Position numbers and translations under genes: made by a program
Assembly (NCBI GenBank): GCA_000818945.1
Contig: KN805440.1
Coordinates: 30,935-94,934, forward strand
Length of the DNA stretch: 64,000 bases
Origin: Schizochytrium sp. CCTCC M209059
Lineage: Eukaryota; Sar; Bigyra; Thraustochytrida; Thraustochytriidae
Direction of reading: 5' to 3'
The notes under the pieces: generated by a model
Told to the model about the DNA's origin: nothing
What the model saw: the letters and a program-made list of their open reading frames with translations, nothing else
Database searches by the model: none
In this document: piece after piece, positions 9,487 to 20,246 of the stretch
Layout: each line of letters opens with the position of its first letter
How positions within the stretch are numbered: the first letter of the stretch is position 1

Positions 9487-10581
9487 CTACCGAATTCGCG
9501 CTACGAGAGCACGAGAGTCGTTGTTGTTGTTTTTGGCGTCGGGATCGTTAAGAGCGCGTGCCGCGTTGGCGAGACTCTCTTCGCGAGGATGGTCAACAAC
9601 GATGATGGCTTGATCGAGTTTGAGAAGGATGTCGTCCATCATGTGCAAGAGACGATTTCGTCGCGCAGGGCTTGCAGTCCAGGCGCGAAAGCTGACAAAG
9701 CCAATGGACGCACCACGAGCAGCGAGGTTCATGTTTTCCTCAACATGCAGGTCAACCTTGGCTTCGCAGGTGGCGAGCGTGCCGTGCATTCCAAGCGCTC
9801 GACACAGAAAGGTGAGCCAATGTGAGCGCAATATAGGAAGGTTTCGGACACCTGCAGGTTTTGACAACTCTATGGGCAAACCGCAGTCGAGTACATGGTC
9901 AAAGCCGAGTCCGCTCGTGCACTCTCGGACACTATCGAGAGCGGCAGTCTGCCATTCTTGCCAAGCCAGACCACTTGCATCCGTATCTGTTGCGGAGGCC
10001 CCATACGCGTCGAGTCCTGGTATCTCGATTGTCTGAGCATGGGAATCTGTGTTGTTGTCTGCAGCCTTCTCGTTGGCCTGGGCGGTAAAGTAGAGCATGA
10101 CTGGGACCGCACCGTGATGAGCGGCAAGTTGTGCAGCCAAGCGCCCACGCGGAGAGAGTGGATCCGTGATGAGCACGGTGTCGTCAGCCTCGATGCGCAT
10201 TTTGTAATAGAGGGCGGTATAAACTTCGACTGCAGGTTTAAGTGCTGCAGCGACAAGGGCAGCATCGAGAGCGTGCGGTTTGCGCGCGATTTGGGATTCT
10301 TCGACAAGGACTTGTTCGGCACAGGCTTCGTCATGAAAGAAGAGAACAAAGTCACCGATAGCGCATCGAGACACTGCGTCGCCGACAGCAGAGACCTTGC
10401 CAACCGCCTGCCCAGTCAGGATCTTTGGCGAGGTCTCATGGTCGAAATCCAGGTCATTTCCCGTCAGTCCGGCGATGTGACAGGCCGAGACCTTAACAAG
10501 GACCTGCTGAGGGCCAGGGCGTGAGCACTCCAACGTCTGGCGTTTGATGTGCCGGCGTCGATTGGTCAGTACCGTGTCCAT
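9487..10581 (-). CDS. Quinone oxidoreductase-like protein (MDR superfamily, CRYZL1-like)
   Basis: A 364-residue medium-chain dehydrogenase/reductase without the structural-zinc cysteine cluster. The N-terminal GroES-like half contains VLVKVSACHIAGLTGND and a GQAVGKVSAVGDAV segment. A middle stretch AVEVYTALYYKMRI resembles the AYTALHYL block of CRYZL1. The nucleotide-binding part has the degenerate PLSPRGRLAAQLAAHHGA in place of the usual GxGxxG, and GLGFDHVLDCG later. CRYZL1 has no settled physiological substrate, so NAD(P)H-dependent reduction is only a family expectation. The ATG at 10581 is the first in frame. It converges with DCC1 (251 bases between stops) and diverges from TRAPPC2L. 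Confidence 0.75.
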   Translation of the reverse strand: MDTVLTNRRRHIKRQTLECSRPGPQQVLVKVSACHIAGLTGNDLDFDHETSPKILTGQAVGKVSAVGDAVSRCAIGDFVLFFHDEACAEQVLVEESQIARKPHALDAALVAAALKPAVEVYTALYYKMRIEADDTVLITDPLSPRGRLAAQLAAHHGAVPVMLYFTAQANEKAADNNTDSHAQTIEIPGLDAYGASATDTDASGLAWQEWQTAALDSVRECTSGLGFDHVLDCGLPIELSKPAGVRNLPILRSHWLTFLCRALGMHGTLATCEAKVDLHVEENMNLAARGASIGFVSFRAWTASPARRNRLLHMMDDILLKLDQAIIVVDHPREESLANAARALNDPDAKNNNNDSRALVARIR

Positions 10582-11009
10582 ACGCAGCGTGTTTACGTTC
10601 GTTTGCACTCACTTTTTCGCAGAGCACGATTGCGCCCGTGGCGTCGCTGGCCAGCGTGCGCATATTTGTTTGCTCCCAAGGACAAATTCTTTCTCTTCTC
10701 CGGTTCTGTATATCTCTCTCTCCCTCTCTACCCCTTATTTGCGCAAGCGTATGTGCGCGGCGCGCGCGCGCGCTCTCGCAGCTCGGCTTTCGCGTTCTCT
10801 TTCTTTTCGCTTAGCTTTGTCAGCTTTTCCTTTGATGCCGAGGGCGGCGACTTTAAGCTTGACCTTGATCGAAGTGCTCTTTTCCCTGCGGCGGAGCGAG
10901 CGAGCGAGGAACACGAGCAGATCAAGTTCGCTCTTGCTTTGCTTTGCTTTGCTTCGGTCGCGGCCGGATGTCCGCGGTGGCGCGCGCCGCGGAGGGCGGG
11001 AGCGCGCGC
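10582..11009. promoter_or_regulatory. putative bidirectional promoter, CRYZL1-like (-) / TRAPPC2L (+)
   Basis: A 428-base divergent intergenic region. It is rich in pyrimidine runs (tctctctctccctctcta near 10710) and contains a gctttgctttgctttgctt pentanucleotide run near 10935, about 70 bases before the TRAPPC2L start. Promoter function is inferred from gene orientation only. Confidence 0.45.
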
Positions 11010-11940
11010 ATGTCGGGAGGTGGCGCGGTTGGACGCCTAGGTGGCGCCAAGACCGTAGCGGTCGCCTTTGTTGACGGCGCGGTACGTTATTTAGGCGCGG
11101 CGGTCGACGCTTGACCTGAATGTTGGGAGGGGAACAGTCGGTCGAGCTCGCTAGCAACTCGCTTCGTCAGGGTTGGGGTTGGACGTCGCGTAAAGAATTG
11201 AGCCAAGTGTGACTGTCGTGAACAAGCGTGAGCTAACGCGTTGACTTCACGCGCACAGAACGCTCCGCTGTTTCTGAAGCGTTTTGATGATGAGGCCGAG
11301 AAAGATTCTCTCGACCTCTTGTTGGTGATTCACAGCGCATTGGATGCGATTGATGAGCTCCGCACGAATCGGCGAAGGGGCTCGCGCAAGTCGTATTTGG
11401 GTCTTTTGAATCTCGTTGATGGATATGCTGTGTTTGGTCATGCCTCGAATTCGCTGGTCAAGACAATGGTCGTTTTGGACGCGGAAGCCTGCGGATATGC
11501 AGTTCCTGACGACGCTGTAATGGAGGCGTATTTGAGCGTAAGTGAGCCTGGGCACGAGCTGAGCACACAGACCTTTTTAAATTTGCATCTTGAGATGTTT
11601 TGTCGTGGTGTGTGGACGACTTTGTTCTCACACGCGCGCGTGCGAGTGTTGACTGACCGACTGACCGACTTACTCTTGTCTTGCAAATACTTTACAGTCG
11701 CTGTACAATGCATACGTGGACACCGTTTCCAACCCATTTCTGGAGCTTGGCTCTGCGTTGCAGCTGGGTAACGAAGGAGACGAAAAGGGAGCAGCCATGA
11801 ATGAAGAATCGCCGGAAGGTATTTCAATTGGGCCGCCGGGACGAAAGACAGCGCGTCATCCTGAACTACTTCGGGGTTTTGAAGAACTCGTGGAGAGCCT
11901 CGTGCAAAATGTGCAGACGGGCCCCTCAAACACAACTTAA
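11010..11940 (+). CDS. TRAPPC2L: Trafficking protein particle complex subunit 2-like (TRAPPC2L), three exons
   Basis: Spliced gene with exons 11010-11081, 11259-11537 and 11698-11940. Both introns are GT-AG in phase 0 (donors GTACGT and GTAAGT, acceptors cacag and tacag), and the joined product is 197 residues. A branch-point-like gctaacg precedes the first acceptor. The product has the longin/sedlin pattern: VAVAFVDGA then NAPLFLK, a helix with VIHSALDAIDE, SYLGLLNLVDGYAVFGHASNSLVK and then MVVLDAEA, and finally SLYNAYVDTVSNPF. These match human TRAPPC2L blocks (PLYIR, VHTSLDVVDE, YLGLL, YGYVTNSKVKFVMVVD, NPFY). TRAPPC2L is an adaptor of TRAPP, the Rab GEF complex of ER-Golgi and Golgi traffic. 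The C-terminal tail of about 60 residues is longer than in animals and low in complexity. This and the CRAL-TRIO gene are the only clearly split genes here. Confidence 0.85.
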
Positions 11941-12507
11941 AGAGAGCGATCGTTATAAAAAGGTTCTGTCAAATTACAGAAGAAAAAGAAAGAAAGGAAA
12001 GAAAGGAAAGAAACGAAGGTGATGATCGAAAGCACGCTCAGCTGCAAAGTGCACGGTGAACCGTGTGCAGACGTTGAAGCAAGTTTGTTAAGTGAAGGGC
12101 GCAGCCGTCGGGGCAAGATATTGGCATCCTGCATTGGAAACTGAGGTGGCGTCTTGTCAAAAAGCGAATGCTGAATGAAAGCGGGAGCCAAGCAAAACAT
12201 AAAGTGAAGCATTCGTTCACAGGCCTACAAGACTAGTGAGGCGAGGCAGACAGTTTAAAATATAATTTGAGACACAAACACAGACATGCTCGGATGATCT
12301 AGAACGGACCAACTCGGGCAAAGGCTACCCGTGACCCGGTTGGGAATCCCCATGGGTGCGCGGTGTTCTGTTGCAAAACAGGTAGAGAGAGGGATATGAT
12401 TTCCACAGCGGACGTGGACGTCAAAGTAATTAGCGAGCAAAGTCGTAGGCTGACGTTTAAAGCTGCGCGACGTTGTGGTGAGATTGCATATGGCATCTGC
12501 GGACTGC
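11941..12507. other. convergent 3' region, TRAPPC2L / zinc-finger gene
   Basis: A 567-base gap between convergent stop codons. It contains a GAAAG-rich patch at about 11980-12017 and otherwise unremarkable sequence. I see no gene or structural RNA. Confidence 0.5.
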
Positions 12508-13995
12508 CTAATTGCCGCTATTTGACGAGGTGGAGTGCATGGAAGGAATGGAGGGGATGCCCGGATAGGACTTGTCCGAGTTGAATCCGTTGCCAAATGT
12601 GTTGAAGGGATGGACAGGGGCGGTCTCAAAGAAGGATGTTCGCCGCTGTTGGGCTTGGTCTCTGTTGTTGTAGCTATTGTTGTAGCTGCTCATGAGCGTG
12701 GCAAAACTGTCTTCGGGAACAAAGCTGCTTGAACCCGGGTTGGTGAGCGAGGACAGAGTGCTCTGCACATGATCCTCCTCTTGTGAAGGCAAGCCGTAGT
12801 TGAGATTGCCAAGGAGGTTGCGAAAATCTGCGGTGGTGTTGGGGTCGTAGGTGGAGGAGGTGGGCATGGTCGAGGACGAGTGGTCGTCATTGTGGGAGTT
12901 GTTCGCACCGGCGAGAGATTGCATGGCTGCGTGGGTGGCGTTGGCACCAAGCACGCCGCCCATGTCGAGAAGCGAAGGCACGTGGGAAGAGCCATTCGCA
13001 GAGGAGTTGCCAGCCAGCATGCCAAGAAAGGGCGCCGAGAAGCCACTGAATGATGAGACCGAGTAAGAGCTCTCGCGGCGCTCCTGACGAGCCGAGGGTG
13101 CGAGCGAGGCCGAAGTGAGCGGGCCTGAGGGGGAGGAAGAGGGCGCCGGGGGCGAGGCATGACTGGAGAGCTGATGATGCTGGGGCGAAGGTGTCTGGCG
13201 CCGGGTGATGGGCTTGACATTGGAGAGATCGACGTTCTTTTCGTGGTGAACGGTGATCATGTGGTTCTTGAGGTGGTGCTTGAGCGCAAAGAGCTTTCCG
13301 CAGCGCAGGCACTGGAAATCGCGTTTGCGGTTATGCACGGTTTCAACGTGGCGCTTAAGGCTGCCGTTGGCGGAGAACTTCTTGCTACACTGAGGGCACT
13401 CGTAGACCTTTTTGTTGATGTGAACATTGAGGATGTGGCTCTCAAGTCCGGAAGTGGTGGCAAAGGAACGGGTGCATTTTGTGCAAGAGAAAGGCTTGGC
13501 GCTGTTCTGGGCGCTCGCGGCCGCGGCCTGCTCCTGTTCTTGAAGCAGCTGCTGTTGCTGATGCTGCTGCATCATGGCGAGCTGGTTGGTAAAGGGGGCG
13601 TTGTTGGTCGGGGGTGGCGGTGGGGGTGGAGGCGAATTTCCTCCATGGCCGTTCGCGGAGGCGGCGGCGGCTGCAGCGGCGAGGTTGCTGGAAATGTGCA
13701 TGTTTGCAGGCGTCGCGGGGCTGCCGAGAGGGGTGCGATCATCCTCGTTCTTGAGCGTGTCGAAGGCATTCGAGTGCGCCGAGGTGTCGAGCTCTGGCGG
13801 GATCATCGTCGTCTTTTGCGAGGCGTACGAGGCATCGTCGCTGCGGTGCTTCTTGAAAAGAGCCTTTTGTTCTCGCTGGTGATACTGATGTGGATTTTGA
13901 TTGAAGGCGGTCAAGTCCTGGCCGAGCGCCCTCTTGTTCGCGTTGCCCTTATTCTTGACCTTGTTGTTGCTGTTGTTGTTCTTGACCCCGCTCAT
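12508..13995 (-). CDS. C2H2 zinc-finger protein, three tandem fingers
   Basis: A 495-residue probable nuclear DNA-binding protein. Three consecutive C2H2 fingers lie at about residues 170-250: CTKC...HILNVH, CPQC...HVETVH and CLRC...HMITVH, each CX2C with an HX4H end. The finger linkers are not classic TGEKP. The flanks are low complexity: Asn/Lys-rich at the N-terminus, then poly-Ala, poly-Pro and poly-Gln before the fingers, and Ser/Asn-rich after them. This is typical of a transcription factor with disordered activation regions. The family cannot be assigned beyond C2H2. The ATG at 13995 is the first in frame. The long gene-poor island starts immediately upstream. Confidence 0.87.
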   Translation of the reverse strand: MSGVKNNNSNNKVKNKGNANKRALGQDLTAFNQNPHQYHQREQKALFKKHRSDDASYASQKTTMIPPELDTSAHSNAFDTLKNEDDRTPLGSPATPANMHISSNLAAAAAAASANGHGGNSPPPPPPPPTNNAPFTNQLAMMQQHQQQQLLQEQEQAAAASAQNSAKPFSCTKCTRSFATTSGLESHILNVHINKKVYECPQCSKKFSANGSLKRHVETVHNRKRDFQCLRCGKLFALKHHLKNHMITVHHEKNVDLSNVKPITRRQTPSPQHHQLSSHASPPAPSSSPSGPLTSASLAPSARQERRESSYSVSSFSGFSAPFLGMLAGNSSANGSSHVPSLLDMGGVLGANATHAAMQSLAGANNSHNDDHSSSTMPTSSTYDPNTTADFRNLLGNLNYGLPSQEEDHVQSTLSSLTNPGSSSFVPEDSFATLMSSYNNSYNNRDQAQQRRTSFFETAPVHPFNTFGNGFNSDKSYPGIPSIPSMHSTSSNSGN

Positions 13996-14281
13996 GGTTG
14001 CAGGCAGGTCTTGCAATGGCTCGCTCGCTCGCTCCTGGCTCTGCTCGGTTGCGCTCAGCTCAGTGCTCAGCTACGCTCAGCTCTGCTCTGTTTGCCAACA
14101 GTGGGCCGCGCGAGGTGGGGGGACTTCGTTCGTTGTGCAGGTGCAACCGCAAGCACCTGTGTGCGTGCGCGTGCGTGTGCTTGCGTCGCTACAAGTCTCG
14201 CACCTGGGCTGGCTACGCTCGCGAGCTAGCTAAGCTGCTCGGGCTGGCTGGCGCCGATCGATACCTGCCTGGCCTCGCGCA

Positions 14282-14317
<36 letters not shown>

Positions 14318-14391
14318 GCGTCTCTCCGTCTGGCTGTCTGTCTGGCTGACTGTCTGTCTGTCTGTCTGGCTGTCTGTCTGGCTGTCTGCTT
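14282..14391. repeat. (CTGT)n / (CTGG) interrupted microsatellite
   Basis: More than twenty CTGT units with CTGG and CTGA interruptions, about 290-400 bases upstream of the zinc-finger start (the gene is on the minus strand). Confidence 0.9.
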
Positions 14392-14530
14392 GCCTGCCTC
14401 CGTGCCTGCCTGCTGACACCGTTGCGGCTTTGGTCTCGCACCGGGGCGCCCCGCTCCGGCACCGGCACTCGCGCTCCCTCCCTCTCCTCGCTCTCCCTCT
14501 CCTCGCTCTCCCCGCCAGCACCGCGACCCA

Positions 14531-14600
14531 AAGAAGGAAAGAAGGAAAGAAGGAAAGAAGGAAAGAAAGAAAAAAAGGAGAAAAGAAAAAGAAAGCATAA
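14531..14600. repeat. GAAA/GGAAA purine tract
   Basis: A continuous purine strand built of GGAAA, GAAA and AAAAG units, with no coding potential. Confidence 0.85.
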
Positions 14601-15195
14601 ATGGAAGAAGGGAAAAAGAGGAAGAGGGATTCGTCGCCTGGCCCCATGCGAAGCAGCACACTCTCTCTCTCTCTCCCTCGCTCTCCCCCGCACCTCCCTC
14701 CTTCCGCCACTTCGGTGCGCGCCCACTCACACTCGGGCTGCGACCGCGCCCTCCGTCTCCCACAGTCCCTGCAGCGGCGGCGGGTCCCGCGCGCCCCTCC
14801 GACACCGCGGTGCGCGCCCGCTGCGGTCCCGGTGCGCGCGTGCGTGCGCCAGGCAGCGCAGCTCGCTGCAGCTCGCTGCTGCTGTTTGGCTGATGACAGC
14901 AGTGGCAGGGCGTCGTGCAAGTGCGAAGCCGCGCAGCGAGCGAGCGAGGGCAGCTGGCTGGCAGCAGCCGGCAGAGCAGCCGGCCAGCCTGCGACGCGGG
15001 GTAACTAAACCCGACTCCTTTTATCCCCTTCTCCCCCCTTTCCTTTCTTTTCAATTCTCTTTCAATTCAATTCTCTTTTTTCTCTTTTCTCCTCCATCTC
15101 CATCGCCCTCCCTGCCTGCTCCCGGTCTGCGTCTCTCGCTCTGCAGCCACCAGCCTGCTCTGCCCCGGCGAGACCTGCAGCTAGCCAGCCAGCCA

Positions 15196-15393
15196 NNNNN
15201 NNNNNNNNNNNNNNNNNNNNNNNNNNNNNNNNNNNNNNNNNNNNNNNNNNNNNNNNNNNNNNNNNNNNNNNNNNNNNNNNNNNNNNNNNNNNNNNNNNNN
15301 NNNNNNNNNNNNNNNNNNNNNNNNNNNNNNNNNNNNNNNNNNNNNNNNNNNNNNNNNNNNNNNNNNNNNNNNNNNNNNNNNNNNNNNNNNNNN
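15196..15393. other. assembly gap (198 N)
   Basis: An unbroken run of N flanked by CCAG units on the left and a GGGA repeat on the right. The assembly probably failed inside a simple repeat. The true length is unknown. Confidence 0.99.
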
Positions 15394-15560
15394 AAAGAGG
15401 GAGCGAGGGAGGGAGGGAGGGAGGGAGGGAGGGAGGGAGGGCCGCGCGGGACTGGCGGCGAGCCAGGCGCGCGCGGTGGCACGGCGGCGGGAAGGAGGGA
15501 AAAAAAGGAGAAAGAAAAGAAAGAAAAAGAAAGAAAGAAAAAGAAAGAAAAGAGCAAAGA
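15394..15560. repeat. (GGGA)n and GAAA purine repeats after the gap
   Basis: About ten GGGA units lie at 15400-15440, and a GAAA/AAAAGA tract lies at about 15495-15555. Both are strand-biased purine runs next to the assembly gap. Confidence 0.85.
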
Positions 15561-16079
15561 GTGGATTTATACTGACTCGCTCCGAGTCCGCGGCGCGCGA
15601 TCTCTGGCTGCAACAAGCAAGGGCTACACGAGGGAGCGTAAGCCGCGACCCTGCTCGTGCTTGCTTGTTTTTCTTGCTCGTCCAGAGCGCTGCGAGCGGA
15701 GAGGACTGACTGCTGCAGTCGCAGCGCGGCGGGCGCGCGGGCGAGAAGCAATTTCTTTTATTTTATTGGATTTCATTGATTTGGAGAAGAGCGGAGCAGC
15801 GGAGTGGACTGGAAAGGAGGAAGGCGGGCGGAGGAAGAAAGAAAGAGGAGCGACGCGGAGGGAATGGAATAGACTCGAACGGCATGGCATGGCATGGACG
15901 GCATGATTGGAATGGACGGACGCCTGCCTGCCTCTCTGCATGCCTGCCTCTCTGCATGCCTGCCTGCCTGCGCTGGCAGCGACAGCGAGCTGCACCGGCT
16001 GCGGCGAGCACGGCGATCGAGCCGGCGCGTCGCGGCCCCTGCGGCGCGATCGAGCGAGCTAGCTCCGGCCTTGGCGCGG
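15561..16079. other. low-complexity intergenic island, part 2
   Basis: No gene seen. It contains GGCAT repeats near 15880-15897 and GCCTGCCTCTCTGCAT repeats at about 15925-15965. Confidence 0.5.
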
Positions 16080-16201
16080 AGAAGCAACGCTGAGCGGAGC
16101 TAGAAGCAAAGCAACGCTGAGCGGAGCCAGAAGCAAAGCAACGCGAAGCAACGCGAAGCAACGCGAAGCAACGCGAAGCAACACGCGAAGCAACGCGAAG
16201 C
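16080..16201. repeat. degenerate minisatellite of GCAACGCGAA units
   Basis: Two longer units (gaagcaacgctgagcggagc and a variant) are followed by about seven copies of a ten-base unit gcaacgcgaa. This looks like stepwise shortening of a repeat unit. There is no coding potential. Confidence 0.8.
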
Positions 16202-17103
16202 GGGGACCGTAAAGAACCAGCCTGCGAGGGTGGAATAGTCGTCGGCGGTCAGAGTCGAAAACTTAGACTCTCCGAGTCTGTCTCTCTCTGTCTCTCTCTC
16301 TCTCTCTCTGAGTCTGTCTGTCTCTCTCCGCTTTTCCCGACTCCGAGCAAGCTCGCGCTGCTCTCTAACTAACTATACCTAACTGTAATTTACACACGTG
16401 CCGTTGTCTGTCTGTCTGTCTGTCTGTTTGTTTGTCTGTCTAGCTGTCTGTTTGTATTTCTCTCACTGTCAGTGCCTTCTTCTATGCTGTATGGTGATGC
16501 ATACATACATACATGCATGCATGCATGTGAAGCAAGTGCCAGGTGGCTGCGGGCTTGATTGACAGGGCAGCAAGCGCAAGAAAACCCGAAAGGAATGAAT
16601 CCAGTCGCAGCCGCACCGCAGTGGCCGCTGCGTAGAGAGGGAGAAGTGGCTGGGAAGGGGAAGATCTCCACCGCTTGGTTGCTCGCCGTGCCGCACGCAG
16701 CCGCTCCACCTGGCAAGTCCAGCCCAGCCTAGCCCGGCCCAGCCCGACCGCTCTACTCCGCTTGCACCCTTGCGCCCCAGGCCTCCCGGTCCTTCGCAGC
16801 GCGTATGGAGCCGCCGCCGGCCGCGTGCAACCGCCGCCGCGCGAGGCAAGAGCCCGAAAATGGCGAAATTGCTTTCATCACTTCTTCGGATCGGCAAGAT
16901 CGCATCCTTTGACTCGCAGTGTCCGCCTTGCACTCGCCATGGTCGAAGCGCTACACTGCTGCACTGCTGCACTGCTACACTGCTTGCTCGCTCGCTCGCT
17001 CACTTGGTCCGGTCGATACAGGCGCCGCCGCAGCGCGCAAGACGACTCACCGCGAGACGACTCACAGCATGAGCGCTCGAGAAGGGTGAACCGCCCCGCC
17101 CTC

Positions 17104-17106
17104 GAG

Positions 17107-17138
<32 letters not shown>

Positions 17139-17140
17139 AC
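17104..17140. repeat. (GCAA)n microsatellite
   Basis: Eight or more uninterrupted GCAA units, of the same class as the runs found just upstream of several start codons in this window. Confidence 0.9.
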
Positions 17141-18559
17141 ACTACAAGCTAGCTTGCGACAAAAGCAACAGCCAGAAGCAACAGCAGGCAGGCAAGAAAG
17201 CAAGAAACCCCAAGTACTAGCCTACTACGTGAGGCGTAGCGAGCTCATGCGCCATGCAGACATGGCGCGGACGTCGCGGCGGTCGTCATAAGCAGACCTA
17301 TACGTATCCCTTTCATGGTACCATGATTGGGGGGAAAGACTAAGCGAGAGAATAGCGACCGCCGCACCGCGGCAGGACCAGAAGGCACGGCATTGCAAGG
17401 CGCAGGAGCAGCAAGCGAGCAAGCAAAAGCGACAGCAGCCATGGCAACTGGCACGCGATGCGACAGCAAGAACTGGGCTGGGATGGATAATGCACGAACA
17501 GCTCCAGAAACTGTGCAAGTGCAAGGCAGGAAGGGGGCTGCACAAAGAAGTGGATTCGTGCACAAGCGGTGCTAGAGGAGACGATCTACGCACGTCCCCC
17601 AGCGCGCAGGGCCGTAAGGGTTAACGCTATTGGCTTTTAGGGCAGCTGCCGGTGGTGGCGTGCACACGCGCAGTGTCCACCTCCCACACGAGCTCCACTG
17701 GCCCGCAGCGCAGCACTTTACAGTGCAACGCTCCGTGCACCGCGGCAAAGTCGACGCGAAAAGTAGTCAGGTGCGGGGCGACAGAGAGCGTCCATGGAGC
17801 CCGTAAGGAAGGGCACGCGCCCCAGGTGTGGGCAGGGCCGCCCCTGCCTGTCCGGCTGTCTGTCTTGTGTCTTATTTTATCGCCGCGTTGCCGCCACGCG
17901 AACGTTCTGCGGCTGGTTGGCCTGCCGCGCAACTGTTCGTTGTCACCCTTGCAGCAGCACTTTTGCATGCGTGCACGCTTCCTTTCTTGGTGTCGGAGAG
18001 GTCAATGTGCAGCTGGCACTGTCCTTGAAGGCCGGGGGTCGCCGGCTTTTGCCCCTTCCTTTTTCTTTCCTTTTTTCTTTCTTTTGATTTTTCTTCTGTG
18101 GCTGCTTCAAGTGTCACCTTTCCTTTTTTTCCCTCCCAAAGGAAGAAAAAGTGAAGAAAAGGAAAAATTAAAAAAATTGAAACTCCAGTGGGTGACGATT
18201 GGTCGGGGTGCAACAATCCGGTCGCCTTACCACGAAAGCAACCAAGCCTCATGAAACAATCGGTGGATGCTTTGCCCAGAGAGGCCGGGAACGCCACCTA
18301 CGATTAGCAAAAGCATCCTCTCTCGTGCCGGCTGCAGCTGCAGCTCGAAGAGGCGTACCGAAAAGTGGACGCTCCCTCGGCGCCAAACATTTCTTTTTTC
18401 TTTTTCCATCTTTCTTTTTCCTTTTTTTTTTTCATCTTTCCTTTTTTCTTCTTTCTTTTACGCAAGTAGTACCAGTGGTGGGAAAGTTAGATTGGAAATC
18501 GCTGGCCTCGTGGACTGCCTGGTTGGTGATGGTTGGCGCGGCGGCTGCGATAGCATGAA

Positions 18560-18670
18560 ATGAATGGACGGACGGGCGAATGGATGGAATGAAATGGATG
18601 GATTGACGGATGCGTGCATTGGCGAAGGATGGATGAGTGATGATGGATGGAGTGAGTGAGTGATTGAGTG
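18560..18670. repeat. degenerate (GATG/GAGT)n tract
   Basis: Interspersed GGAT, GATG and GAGT units over about 110 bases. Reverse-strand frames here give repetitive His/Ser/Pro/Ile peptides. Confidence 0.75.
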
Positions 18671-20246
18671 AGATGAGTTTGCTTGCATGCGCAGCCAGCC
18701 AGCAGTTGGTTGGTGCCAGCACAGCTGCTGCAAGGACGGGTACGTTTCGAGAATGCAATCGAAGCTGCTAGCTTGCACACTGGTTTCCACTGCGCACCAA
18801 CTCAACTCACTGGCCGAAGCGCCAATTATATCAATGTCTTCATCTGCCACCCACCATGACCAGTGGCAGTAGTGTTGTCGGCATCGGCAGCCGCAGCTGC
18901 AGCCACATACATGTCACTACCTCCATAAGCAGCAGGAAGGCGGTCGAGCCACTCACTGCCAGCAGCAATAGCAGCAGCACAAGGATCAGCACCAGCCATG
19001 TCGCAAGGAGAATGAAGGTCGCCTGGCTGCTGTACTGGCAGCAATCTCTACTTGGCAGCTGTCACTGCCTGGCAGCAGCTGTCACTGCCTGGCAGCAGCT
19101 GCAGCTGGCGTTTCGTTGGCGTTTAGTTAGCGTTTACAGCTAGTGGGTTGAGTGTTTGGTTGGTTAGTTGGTCGGTCTCGGTGCCAAGAAAACAACTTAT
19201 TAGCTCACCCACTGCAAGTGCCAAGGTCAGTCAGTCAGCTGCAGCTTAGCTGGCCCCGGCGAGCCACAAGTGGTGTGAATAGTGGGCAGACTACTATTGT
19301 CTTCTTGGTGGTGGTGGCGGCGGCGGCGGTGATCTTTGTCTGGAAACGAGAAGGCCCACCAAGTAGACACTGTGAGTGCCTTGTCCATGGTCACGGTCAC
19401 AAGCGACGGTTTGACGGCTCGCTAGTGTGTTACTAGTACATACAAGTGGCAATGCCGGGCACACCTCAGCGTGATCTTGCAAGAAGGAGCACAGTCACAG
19501 TGTCCGCCTTTGCGTAGACCAGACGCTGGACCCCCCCCCCCCCCCAAGCTGCGCCCCCGCAACGTAGGCTGTCTCTCGATGGCGTGCATACCTCGGCCTG
19601 CGCAAGAAGAAAACGACAAGCGCAGAGGACCACGCGCAACTGCAACGAGAACGGCATTGGCCGCATACTCGCGCATTGACCCCTTGGTACCTCGAATCCG
19701 GGCGGACAGGACCGGAGCGCAGAGGCGCAGCCTACGAGTCTTGCGCCGCGAACGACGGCTCGCGTATCCACGCGCTCATGGTGGCCCGCTCGGACCGCGA
19801 CGAGTACCCCCCCCCGCGGCCGCGCGAGCTCGGGCGGATAAAGACTGCCGGACGCCGCCAGCAGCATCGGGGCGCAGGCCATGCCAGAGCCAAGCGCAGT
19901 CTTTGCCCTCGCTGCAGCGAGGGAGGGCACTCTCGCACATTGATCATCCTTTGCTTCTGACGAGGTCCCCGCGTACCGGAGTGGGTGTGTGCGAGGGGGG
20001 GCTGCGAAGTCGGAGAATTGGGCCGTTCGTCCCAAGGACTCGGACGCGCGCGATCTGGCGATGAGCAATCATGAACCGCGAACGCCAGAGCAGAGCTGCT
20101 TCAAGCGAGCGGGCGTGCGCGGCGAGCCGTGTCCAAGCGGGCGTTGACCGCGACACGCAAGCGAGCGAGCAAACGGAGCACGCTGCGCTGCGTTGACTTG
20201 TCGACCAAGCGAACGGCGAGAAAGAGACTTGCGAGCGAGGGCAAGC

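Larger units (their letters stand above)
13996..15195. other. low-complexity intergenic island, part 1
   Basis: Non-coding sequence upstream of the zinc-finger gene. It is dominated by (CTGT)n at 14282-14391, CTCCCT runs, a GAAAG tract at about 14531-14600 and (TC)n at 14660-14690. Long open frames cross this stretch on both strands, but they translate to simple repeats of Arg/Gly/Ser/Lys and are not credible genes. Confidence 0.6.
16202..20246. other. gene-poor spacer upstream of the oxygenase-like gene
   Basis: About 4 kb without a gene I can support. It contains (TC/TG)n at 16284-16330, (TGTC)n at about 16403-16452, CATA/CATG repeats at about 16499-16529, (GCAA)n at 17104-17140, T-rich/C-rich tracts at about 18055-18140 and 18385-18460, GATG/GAGT repeats at 18560-18670, CAGCAG-type stretches near 18950-19110, and a 15-base C run at 19531-19545. 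Open frames over it are interrupted, compositionally biased and match no family I recognise. A long non-coding RNA or a poorly conserved multi-exon gene cannot be excluded. Confidence 0.5.

Noticed and set aside
14422..15906. Open frame of about 494 codons reading through the N gap
   Set aside because: Its length depends on unknown bases, and both flanks are low-complexity repeats.
16080..17140. Repeat clusters considered as CRISPR-like or telomeric arrays
   Set aside because: Units are 4-10 bases without unique spacers and are not telomere-type TTAGGG. They are ordinary micro/minisatellites.
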